Assembly (NCBI GenBank): GCA_900317055.1
Contig: ONFF01000005.1
Coordinates: 248,001 to 312,000, forward strand
DNA: 64,000 nucleotides
Reading direction: 5' to 3'
Origin: an uncultured Bacteroidales bacterium
GTDB taxonomy: Bacteria > Bacteroidota > Bacteroidia > Bacteroidales > F082
The notes under the pieces were generated by a model that made no database searches, was not told where the DNA came from, and saw nothing but the letters and a program-made list of their open reading frames with translations. The translations under genes and the position numbers were made by a program. Numbering within the stretch: position 1 is the stretch's first letter; every line of letters starts with the position of its first letter. Of this stretch, positions 1-7,120 are shown one piece after another.

Positions 1-22
1 TACCTTCTGTAATTGAAACCAT
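1..22 (-). CDS. Possible start of transketolase C-terminal subunit (partial)
   Basis: An ATG on the minus strand at 22-20 opens a frame reading MVSITEG before the window ends. It lies directly downstream of the transketolase N-terminal subunit gene on the same strand. In split transketolases the C-terminal subunit gene normally follows at this point. Only seven codons are visible, so the call rests on context alone. Confidence 0.3.
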
Positions 23-40
23 CTTTCTTATATAAAAGCT

Positions 41-70
41 GCCAGAAGCCAGAAGCCAAGAGCCAGAGGC
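41..70. repeat. Short tandem heptamer tract (GCCAGAA-type)
   Basis: Four consecutive variants of GCCAGAA occupy the spacer after the transketolase N-terminal gene. It resembles in unit length the TTTAGAG tracts elsewhere in the window (13042, 35940, 40280). Function unknown. Confidence 0.6.
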
Positions 71-72
71 TA

Positions 73-915
73 TCAATAATCACCTAAAGTCTCCTCCAAT
101 TGTGACAATGCATTGGCAGCTTGCTCGTCGTTGGGAGCCGAGCCGTGCCATTTGTGCGTGCCCATCATGAAGTCGACGCCGTAGCCCATCTCGGTGTGGG
201 CCAAGATGAGTTGCGGAGCACCTTGGAAAGCATTCTCGCGGGCGAATTTCAGGGTGTTCACCACGGCCTGCATATTGTTGCCACTCATCTCGAGCACATT
301 CCAGCCGAAGGCCTCGTATTTGGCGCGCAAGTCGCCGAGGTTGAGCACCTCATCGGTGGGACCGTCGATTTGTTTCTTGTTGTAGTCGATGATGGCCACG
401 AGGTTATCCACACCTTTGGCGGGCGCATACATGGCGGCTTCCCATATCTGGCCTTCCTCTTGCTCGCCGTCGCCCATGAGGACAAAGACAAGGTGTTTGT
501 CACCGTTCAGTCGCTTGGCTTGTGCTGCGCCGACAGCCACCGAAAGGCCTTGTCCGAGCGAGCCTGAAGCAATACGGACACCTGGAAGACCTTCAGCCGT
601 GGTGGGATGCCCTTGCAGGCGTGTGCCAAGGCGACGGAATGTTGCCAGCTCACTCACAGGGAAATAGCCGCGTCGAGCCAGTATGCTATAGAACATCGGG
701 CTGATGTGGCCGTTGGAGAGGAAGAACATGTCCTCGCCGTTGCCGTCCATGCGGAAGTTGGCGGGGTCGATTTGCATTTGGTCGAAATAAAGGGCGGTAA
801 CGATGTCGGTTGCGCCCAAAGAGCCGCCCGGATGCCCCGACTGGCAGCCATGCACCATGCGGATGATGTCGCGGCGCACCTGAGAGGCGATTCTTTCTAA
901 TTCGTTGATGGTCAT
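73..915 (-). CDS. Transketolase, N-terminal subunit
   Basis: The 280-residue protein corresponds to the thiamine-diphosphate-binding half of transketolase, which moves two-carbon units in the non-oxidative pentose phosphate pathway. Visible motifs are GHPGGSLGATD near residue 27, GSLGQGLS near 117, and the ThDP motif GDGEQEEGQ near 148 followed by NKKQIDG. The length fits the split form, in which the C-terminal half is a separate downstream gene; a possible start is seen at position 22. The ATG at 915 gives the usual N-terminus of this subunit. A TAAATTTGC -7 element lies upstream at 958-950. Confidence 0.93.
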   Translation of the reverse strand: MTINELERIASQVRRDIIRMVHGCQSGHPGGSLGATDIVTALYFDQMQIDPANFRMDGNGEDMFFLSNGHISPMFYSILARRGYFPVSELATFRRLGTRLQGHPTTAEGLPGVRIASGSLGQGLSVAVGAAQAKRLNGDKHLVFVLMGDGEQEEGQIWEAAMYAPAKGVDNLVAIIDYNKKQIDGPTDEVLNLGDLRAKYEAFGWNVLEMSGNNMQAVVNTLKFARENAFQGAPQLILAHTEMGYGVDFMMGTHKWHGSAPNDEQAANALSQLEETLGDY

Positions 916-949
916 ATTGGAAGTGTTTTAATTTTATGAGAATTTGACT

Positions 950-958
950 GCAAATTTA
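950..958 (-). promoter_or_regulatory. Promoter -7 element of transketolase subunit gene
   Basis: TAAATTTGC on the minus strand matches the Bacteroidetes TAnnTTTGc consensus and lies about 35 bases before the ATG at 915. No clear TTTG -33 element is seen at the usual distance. Confidence 0.5.
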
Positions 959-1016
959 CGGAAAAAACAATTACACTAATCGAAAAACTCGGAATCCTTT
1001 TTGGAGAACCTGAATA

Positions 1017-1184
1017 TCAAACTAACAACCACTTCCATACAGGAATAACATAAATGGTTAATCCATCTTCTTCGATTTGGCGTTCTGTATCCCATGTCAC
1101 AATAATCCCCTGATACTTCTTAAAAGCCTTGAGGAACTTTATGAGTCCACCAACTTCACGGTCGTATGTATCCGCGTCATCGCG
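1017..1184 (-). pseudogene. C-terminal remnant of an AAA-type ATP-binding protein
   Basis: On the minus strand a frame without a start codon is open from an upstream stop (1185-1187) to TGA at 1017-1019. It reads through segments such as VGGLIKFLKAFKKYQGIIVT, then DTERQIEEDGLTIYVIP, and ends VWKWLLV. I recognise this tail from Bacteroidales ATP-binding proteins with a DUF4143-type C-terminal half, where it closes the nuclease-like domain. The ATPase part and the start are absent, so this is a decayed fragment. It also explains the otherwise gene-free stretch 916-1259. The family assignment is from memory of similar tails. Confidence 0.6.
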
Positions 1185-1259
1185 TCATACCAATATCATA
1201 AAGTATACTTGGTGAAAACATAGAATTATTTCATAGTATAGTACAATATATTGAAAAAA

Positions 1260-1448
1260 CTATTCCATCTCACTTTCATCAACCTTGTTCCGCTTCCTAT
1301 CATAGTCCTTCTTCGACTTATGCACTTTCGACGGCCTCATGCTGACCTGCTTGCCGTACTGCTCGATTTCCTTCTCGCGGTCGGCTTTGAGGCGGGATTT
1401 TAGGTTGCTGAACTTTTGCTTTTTGGGCTTTTTCTTGTTGGATTTCAT
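1260..1448 (-). CDS. Small lysine-rich hypothetical protein
   Basis: The 62-residue product is highly charged, with about a third Lys and Arg and a run of acidic residues at the end (VDESEME). It has no signal peptide or membrane segment. The composition resembles small nucleic-acid-binding or ribosome-associated proteins, but no family is recognised. The gene stands alone on the minus strand between an ATPase remnant and a lipoprotein gene. Its ATG at 1448 lies in an AT-rich spacer, and codon use looks normal for the region. Confidence 0.6.
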   Translation of the reverse strand: MKSNKKKPKKQKFSNLKSRLKADREKEIEQYGKQVSMRPSKVHKSKKDYDRKRNKVDESEME

Positions 1449-1513
1449 GGCTATTGCTAATCATTGTATTAATAAATTAAATCCTCAAAGGAACAATTCA
1501 ATCAAGTGTCCAT

Positions 1514-2755
1514 TTATTTCAAACCCAAACACCATTTTGCTCTATTCGTCAGGAGATGCCTCACTCTCTCGTAGGGTATCACAAAATGGAATGCACCATC
1601 AGCGAAACTGCTGATTTCGTATGGTTGGAAAGAAAACACTACCCCATCCTCAGACAAGCCCGGGGTTGGAAGCGTATAGCCACCGGCAGGATCGCCTTCT
1701 TCCTCCGTATTAGTCACACCTTCACGAATACCAGATTCTGGTATCCGATAAAATGGAGACTTCTGTGCTTCTTCGACAAGCAAACCCACCAACTCCTCTT
1801 CACAATCAGGCTTAAACAAATAGGAATTATCAATCTCCTGATTATGAACATGGTCAAAAGACAACAATCTCTCGCTGTATAAACCATGCGCACCGCCTCC
1901 ATAGTCGGACGCACATTCCTGATAAGTGACAAACCTATTATTACACATTTTGGCTTGCATATTTAGTGTTCGAGAAAGTCCTATTGGGATAAATTCCTCA
2001 ATTAAATCCCCATAGTCCGCATTAATTATGGCAAAATAGACATCGGCGGCAAATTGGGCAATCTTCTGATTGTCCTTTAGGTCGCCCTTATATTCCCAAA
2101 GCCCATCCGACCCTTTCTTATAGTTTAGGCCATCCGTTATCGGAAATGGAATATCCTCATAATCCCTATTCGACTCCGCGATTTTTCCAACAAGCCATTT
2201 TCTTATGGCTTTGGCATTAGTAATAGAGGAAGTTGGGAAATCCACCTCAAAATCATACCAAGCAATGCTGTCTTCCGTAACAAAGCTTTGGGTATTTCGT
2301 TCAAAAGAGGGAAGCACCTTCGTTAGCGTTGAAAGTTGAGCCAAGCTGTTCTCATCCGAAAAGTCTACAAGCAGACATTTGAAAGGAGTGCATACGTAAA
2401 AACTATACGATGAAGTATCCGAATAAGGTAAGACTTGCAACGCGGGAGTTTCAAGCCACACTTTATTCTTTTCAAATATCCTATTCGAGCAAATCGTTTC
2501 ACCCACCCCAAAATAAAAGGCCCTTCCTTCGACAATACAAATGGTGTCAGCAATAGGTGAAATTCCCTCTTCTTCTGTCACCACTTCTTCTTCATCCGCC
2601 ATGGAAAAGACGTTCTCATTATCGGTTTCAGTCTCTTGCACCTTGACCGCCCCTACTTTCTTGACGGTACTATTTGTGCATGATTCGAGAATACTACCCT
2701 GCAATAGAAACATGCAGAGGATTGTCATCATATGTATCTTGTTCATATCAGTCAT
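1514..2755 (-). CDS. DUF3298-type lipoprotein
   Basis: The protein starts MTDMNKIHMM, has a hydrophobic signal segment and a lipobox ending SILESC, so it is probably lipidated and exported. The C-terminal half carries the hallmarks of DUF3298 (RsiV-like): YGGGAHG, a LLSFD strand, and near the end FSFQPYEISSFADGAFHFVI. Such domains are extracytoplasmic and of unknown ligand. The frame extends upstream to 2791, but a -7 element at 2796-2788 would place transcription inside that extension, so the start at 2755 (or 2746, MNKIHMM) is preferred. It is last in a minus-strand cluster of signalling-like and membrane proteins. Confidence 0.75.
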   Translation of the reverse strand: MTDMNKIHMMTILCMFLLQGSILESCTNSTVKKVGAVKVQETETDNENVFSMADEEEVVTEEEGISPIADTICIVEGRAFYFGVGETICSNRIFEKNKVWLETPALQVLPYSDTSSYSFYVCTPFKCLLVDFSDENSLAQLSTLTKVLPSFERNTQSFVTEDSIAWYDFEVDFPTSSITNAKAIRKWLVGKIAESNRDYEDIPFPITDGLNYKKGSDGLWEYKGDLKDNQKIAQFAADVYFAIINADYGDLIEEFIPIGLSRTLNMQAKMCNNRFVTYQECASDYGGGAHGLYSERLLSFDHVHNQEIDNSYLFKPDCEEELVGLLVEEAQKSPFYRIPESGIREGVTNTEEEGDPAGGYTLPTPGLSEDGVVFSFQPYEISSFADGAFHFVIPYERVRHLLTNRAKWCLGLK

Positions 2756-2780
2756 TATTAAATATGTTAAGGTCTTGGAT

Positions 2781-3422
2781 TTACTTTGCAAAAATAAGCT
2801 TTTTTAAATCCATTCGCAGTTTTAGGTTAAAAATTCTTCTCTTGTTTTTTGTTCTTCGTCGCACACGTTTTTCAGCCACGCGTCGCATGGCATAAAGCTG
2901 TTTGCTGCTATCAATAGCTTGGAATTTCACCACAACAGTTCCGGTTTTGTCGATAAAACCGTATATGTTGATTTCTTTATCATCGGTCATGCCGAAGCCA
3001 TCATCGTCCATGTAATAGCGACCATCAGGATTGAGTTGCCAAGCCACTTCAGCAACTCCATTCTTAAACAATCTGATAAACGAGGGATAATGGAAACTCA
3101 AGCGACAAGCACGTTGAATGGCTTTTTGCGGGAGGGATTGCAAGGAATCCCAATCGATGTCGTTTTGACTGACGGTGACCAGCATTTCGTCACTATCCAT
3201 GAACTCGTAGGCACATTTTGTGTTGTTGTCCATCAGGAAACGTGGTTTCCAATAACTGCCAATAACTTCGCTGACGATGGACATTCCATTACCCCAATCT
3301 TCGGTCTTAGCTGGATAAGTCCTGTAACGTTCTGTGTTCAAACAATCGTAAATGCGCATTGGGAGTGTGTCTGCGTTTAGCAGTTCGTTGAAATGATTGT
3401 TGTCGATTGTTGTCATATTCAT
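2781..3422 (-). CDS. Hypothetical protein with WG-like segment and basic C-terminus
   Basis: This 213-residue protein has no signal peptide and no membrane segment. The middle part contains GRYYMDDDGFGMTDDKEI followed by NIYGFIDKTGTVVVKF, which resembles a single WG-type beta unit (Y-G-F-I-D-x-x-G). The last 45 residues are strongly basic (KRVRRRTKNKRR). It follows the WG-repeat membrane protein on the same strand after a hairpin-containing spacer, so it may be a soluble relative or partner of that protein. Its 3' end overlaps the promoter of the next lipoprotein gene. No named family is recognised. Confidence 0.65.
   Translation of the reverse strand: MNMTTIDNNHFNELLNADTLPMRIYDCLNTERYRTYPAKTEDWGNGMSIVSEVIGSYWKPRFLMDNNTKCAYEFMDSDEMLVTVSQNDIDWDSLQSLPQKAIQRACRLSFHYPSFIRLFKNGVAEVAWQLNPDGRYYMDDDGFGMTDDKEINIYGFIDKTGTVVVKFQAIDSSKQLYAMRRVAEKRVRRRTKNKRRIFNLKLRMDLKKLIFAK
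2788..2796 (-). promoter_or_regulatory. Promoter -7 element for DUF3298 lipoprotein
   Basis: TATTTTTGC on the minus strand is a full match to the Bacteroidetes -7 consensus. It lies inside the 3' end of the preceding gene and decides the start of the lipoprotein gene at 2755 rather than 2791. Confidence 0.6.
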
Positions 3423-3452
3423 ATTGTTTTAGTAAGTTAAAGGCTGAAAGAA

Positions 3453-3481
3453 GAGGGTGTGTCATGGAAGGACGCACCCTC
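3453..3481 (-). terminator. Hairpin between WG-repeat gene and next gene
   Basis: GAGGGTGTGTC at 3453-3463 pairs with GACGCACCCTC at 3471-3481 with one mismatch. It sits 20 bases after the stop of the WG-repeat gene. The downstream sequence on the minus strand is only weakly T-rich, so it may be a partial terminator or attenuator within the cluster. Confidence 0.45.
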
Positions 3482-3501
3482 TCTTCAAAACATCATAATC
3501 T

Positions 3502-4683
3502 TTATAGTTTCTCCCCGCATTCTCTCCCTTTGTCGTCGAGAAGAGCTGAGCCCTCTTCACCCTCGCAATGGTAGAGATTGACAGCAATAGCGGTAATATC
3601 GTCGTACAACGGCGGCGTAATTATGTTGCCATTGCGATCCATCAAGCCATAGTACCTGTCCGCAGAACGATACTTCAGGCAATGCGCCGTGGCCTTTTTC
3701 AGCTCCCCAAACTCATCATAGTCATCGGTGATGTACTCCATCTTTTCGATGTTCGTGTAATCACAAGAGTTCACTACATTGCCCTCCATGTCGAGCAGCA
3801 TACCCGTGTGATTCAGCAACCATACCGAGATATAGTCCGTGTTGCGGACGGTGACCTCGTTATACTCGCAAGGCAAAAACGGTTCTCCATTGGCACGAAG
3901 CAACCCTTGATGCCCTACGGTGTCCTGAATCAGCCAAAAACCTTTCGACTCGTAATGGATGTGGCTGTATTCAGGTTTCACTCTCCATTCGCCGTCGCGC
4001 CCTATAAGGCCAACTCTTCCGTTGTCGCTCGACATCAAGCACAATCCGTTATGGAAGCAGTAATCGTCGATACGAGGCGTGTATGGGAACTCCTTATCCA
4101 TCACAGTTTTTCCCTTGTGGTCAATAAAGTGCAGCGTCCCTTTGTCATAGACACAGGCCACGCCTTCGGAGAAAATCCACGCCTTATCGAATTGTGCTGG
4201 AACCACCTCCTCACCTGTAAAGCGATTGAAATAGCCGCGCTTGGGCTCTTCGTTAGTGCAATACACCGCAATGCTGTCGCCGTCCGATGACTTGCAGATC
4301 CATCGGACATCCGTCAAGGTTCGACGACCTGTTTTCACATTAAAGAGGTAGCTGGGATACCAATCATGAAAGACGACGTAAGGGCTGACATACTCATTGC
4401 TGAAGTCATGCAGATAGGTAGGATTGTGGTCTCTGCGATGGTACTTGTAGTTGTTGATGGCATAGCCCGCTTCATCGATGATTCCGATGGTGAATACAAC
4501 AGCCAAATACAATGCCACGATGGCGGCACTTGTGGCAAACACATACCACATGCCTCTTGCATACTTGTTCTCGGCCTTATAGCCGAACATGCGTGCCACC
4601 CAGCGGGCAGCTTGCTTGATGCCTCTACCAAAGGTGGTGGAGGACTTGACTTTTTGTTCTTTTTTACTCATAGTATTAAACAT
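3502..4683 (-). CDS. WG-repeat protein with one membrane segment
   Basis: The protein has a short basic cytoplasmic N-terminus, one transmembrane segment at about residues 46-68, and a large C-terminal region. That region contains several WG-type repeat units, for example RGYFNRFTGEEVVPAQFDKA, LHFIDHKGKTVMDKEF, GLIGRDGEWRVKPEYSHI and YGLMDRNGNIITPPLYDDI. WG repeats form beta-rich, probably protein-binding folds. With an N-in topology the repeats would face the periplasm. The gene starts 32 bases after the pseudokinase-AAA+ gene stop and is probably cotranscribed with it. The start could also be the ATG four codons in (4671). Confidence 0.8.
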   Translation of the reverse strand: MFNTMSKKEQKVKSSTTFGRGIKQAARWVARMFGYKAENKYARGMWYVFATSAAIVALYLAVVFTIGIIDEAGYAINNYKYHRRDHNPTYLHDFSNEYVSPYVVFHDWYPSYLFNVKTGRRTLTDVRWICKSSDGDSIAVYCTNEEPKRGYFNRFTGEEVVPAQFDKAWIFSEGVACVYDKGTLHFIDHKGKTVMDKEFPYTPRIDDYCFHNGLCLMSSDNGRVGLIGRDGEWRVKPEYSHIHYESKGFWLIQDTVGHQGLLRANGEPFLPCEYNEVTVRNTDYISVWLLNHTGMLLDMEGNVVNSCDYTNIEKMEYITDDYDEFGELKKATAHCLKYRSADRYYGLMDRNGNIITPPLYDDITAIAVNLYHCEGEEGSALLDDKGRECGEKL

Positions 4684-4715
4684 TTAGATGGTTAGTGAAA
4701 TATTATTTTTTGATT

Positions 4716-6596
4716 TCAATTTGTTTCATTGTGGTACCAATTGTACGCACGATATCCAATGGTCTGGCGTTGGGTCGTGTTTTTGTTCATGAACTCGTCC
4801 CAGATCCTCCTGTATTGCCGCAACTCCTCGGTTGTGACAGAAGGGCGAGTGGCTGAAAGTACTTTCTTTAGCAAGGCTTCATCGATGACAAGGTTATCCT
4901 CATGGGTGCTAAGACAAGCGCTGAAGGTGAGTCTAGCCGCCTCTTTTACCACATACGAGAGATCGCCTGCGGTGAAGCCTTCACACATCTTGGCTAGGCC
5001 TTTATAGTCAATGTGTGATACATGTGGCACCTTGTCAACTTCCATCTTCAAGAGTTCCTCCCGACCCGTGGCATCAGGCAGATCGACAAAGAACACCTTG
5101 TCGAAACGGCCATGCCTGATAGCGGCTCTGTCCAAACAGTCGAGACGATTGGTCATACCTATAACAAAGACATTTTTCTGGATGCAGTCATTAAGCTGAA
5201 CAAGCCACTCAGCTACCTCGCCAGCCAAATACTCACTTCCTCTCATGTCGCGTTTTGGGAGGTGGGCATCAATCTCATCCACCAACAACAGACATCCTCG
5301 GTCGTTTTGTTTCGCTTTTTCCTCTGCTTTTTGAAACAAGTCACGAATAAGTCCTTGTGTGCCATGGATATAAATCGAACCAAGGTCGGATGGATTCACA
5401 AAGAACGTATCCATGCCCGTTTCTTCGGCCAAGCGATTTGAAATGTAGGTCTTACCACAGCCCTGAGGCCCGTAAAGGATAAAGTTGTTCGGCTTGATGC
5501 CAAATTTATCGGCCAGTTCACGGTTGTTCATGATGTCAACAAAGTCACGACGAAGGGCATTCTTGAGCTCTTCCATGCCTGCAACGGCCAGCAGACCTTC
5601 CCCTTCCTTTACCTTGGCTTCAATCTTCAGTCGAGGTGTTTCCGAGTCGGATTCTTGCTGTTCATCTTTTGGTTCATTCCCTTTCTTTTCTTTCCCATCG
5701 GCATCACTAACCCCTGACTCCTGTGTCTTGGTAATGACGGGGGCTTGGGTATCAATACCATTTTCGCTCGCAAATCTGTTGAGTGCGGAAAACATGTCAC
5801 ACAGGTCAGCATACCGCATCCTCACTTTCTTGCTGACGGCCTTGGAGATAATCTCCTTTAGCTCGTCTGGCCGATCGTCAAGATCCAGCTCTATACCTGA
5901 ATTGTTGATAGCACGGATTTTGCTTTCTGCCGCTGACTCATCGATGTTGTAAGGGTAGTTGCCAAGCAGCATATAGCTAAGCAGCATCCCCATGGAGAAC
6001 ACATCGGAAGCGGACTTGTAGCGTCCCAAGTAGGTTTCAGGAGCACGACAGCAGGGGTTCAAATCGGATGTGATGAAAGGAGGATTCCCAGAGCAAGGGC
6101 CAGATACATGATCCAATCCTCCGAGATGCACGATCACTCCTCCTTTAACTCTCGACACAATGACCGTATCGGGATTCAGGTTGTAGTGTCCACCGCCCTT
6201 GGTGTAGGCAGTCAAGTCCATCACGGCGGTCATCACTTGTAGAGCGATGTTGACAGCAACCCTTACAATCAATGGCCTGCCGCACATCAAAGCCCGAAGC
6301 GTCGTTCCCTCAAAGTGCTTTGCGGTCATGTACGACATCGTCCTGCCTCGATAGCTCAGCGAGCCGGTTTTGATAGGTTGAGGGAACGCTGCATTCGTCA
6401 ATTTCGAAAGCATGGCAAACTCCCTCATCTTGCCTTTATCCATCAACATCCTGCTGTTGTGGTTGTCATAAACGAACAGATACACCTTTTGGCTTTTAGG
6501 TGTCAGCGCTTCGTACACTTCCCGGTGGAAACTCTGCTTGCTGACCAAGCTCAGGATCCGCAGACCGGCAAACGATTCATTCAAGTTAAGCATCAT
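4716..6596 (-). CDS. Pseudokinase-AAA+ ATPase fusion protein
   Basis: Residues about 1-275 resemble a eukaryotic-type protein kinase fold. HYNLNPDT (137) sits in the catalytic-loop position, HLGG (157) in the DFG position, RAPETY (184) matches the APE motif, and ASDVFSMG (196) matches the helix-F aspartate. The VAIK lysine, the HRD aspartate and the DFG aspartate are missing, so it should be catalytically dead. After an acidic linker (about 290-330) comes a classical AAA+ module: Walker A GPQGCGKT (376), Walker B LLLVDEID (436), sensor-1 MTNR (481) and the FtsH/CDC48-like RHGRFD (494). It heads a minus-strand cluster with a WG-repeat membrane protein. The fusion is unusual; the partner being remodelled is unknown. 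Confidence 0.85.
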   Translation of the reverse strand: MMLNLNESFAGLRILSLVSKQSFHREVYEALTPKSQKVYLFVYDNHNSRMLMDKGKMREFAMLSKLTNAAFPQPIKTGSLSYRGRTMSYMTAKHFEGTTLRALMCGRPLIVRVAVNIALQVMTAVMDLTAYTKGGGHYNLNPDTVIVSRVKGGVIVHLGGLDHVSGPCSGNPPFITSDLNPCCRAPETYLGRYKSASDVFSMGMLLSYMLLGNYPYNIDESAAESKIRAINNSGIELDLDDRPDELKEIISKAVSKKVRMRYADLCDMFSALNRFASENGIDTQAPVITKTQESGVSDADGKEKKGNEPKDEQQESDSETPRLKIEAKVKEGEGLLAVAGMEELKNALRRDFVDIMNNRELADKFGIKPNNFILYGPQGCGKTYISNRLAEETGMDTFFVNPSDLGSIYIHGTQGLIRDLFQKAEEKAKQNDRGCLLLVDEIDAHLPKRDMRGSEYLAGEVAEWLVQLNDCIQKNVFVIGMTNRLDCLDRAAIRHGRFDKVFFVDLPDATGREELLKMEVDKVPHVSHIDYKGLAKMCEGFTAGDLSYVVKEAARLTFSACLSTHEDNLVIDEALLKKVLSATRPSVTTEELRQYRRIWDEFMNKNTTQRQTIGYRAYNWYHNETN

Positions 6597-7120
6597 TTTC
6601 TCAATTGTATTTAGTTTATTATCAAATCAAATAACTTTTCTAAACAGGAGGGCAGAGCATGCATAGCAATGCCCGGTGCCCGAATACGGGACACCGTCTT
6701 GGCCTCCTTTGGCCAATAGGATTGATAATAAAAAGTACTAAAGCGCAGCAAAGCAATGCTGCACTTGCTGGGTTTGAACAGAGAGACGAACAGACGACAA
6801 TGACAGCAGCCTGTCCTCACCCACCGGATGACAACCTTAGATTTCGCCTCGATTGTGAGGCGTTTATGAATAAGACTATTTCGGTTTTTTTTGTACATAA
6901 CCGTATATAGTTATACCCTTAGACACCACTTTCCACATCCGATTTTCGATGCGAAACCTAGTACTTTATTATTATAAATCCTATATACGGTCGAATGACC
7001 TTTACATTAAGTCACCATATTTCAACAATTTATGTGTTATATATTACAAAAAAAACTCATTTATTATTTCTGATATTCTATCAAGATTATTTGTCGCTGC
7101 AAAATTATATAATAGTTTCT
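6597..7120. repeat. Gene-free spacer with palindrome-rich block
   Basis: No convincing gene is seen in these 524 bases. A GC-richer block at about 6655-6850 contains hairpins, among them GGTG/CACC arms at 6675-6695 and TTGGCC/GGCCAA arms at 6699-6716. It has the look of a dispersed intergenic repeat. The rest (about 6900-7120) is AT-rich and lies downstream of the C10 protease stop. Short frames here have no family resemblance. Confidence 0.4.

Noticed and set aside
121-567. Long plus-strand frame opposite the transketolase gene
   Set aside because: It is a shadow of the minus-strand gene, whose motifs and ThDP site are clear; the plus frame shows no family features.
6611-6898. 95-codon minus-strand frame in the spacer before the C10 protease
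   Set aside because: It lies in palindrome-rich repeat DNA, has an irregular composition and no domain pattern.
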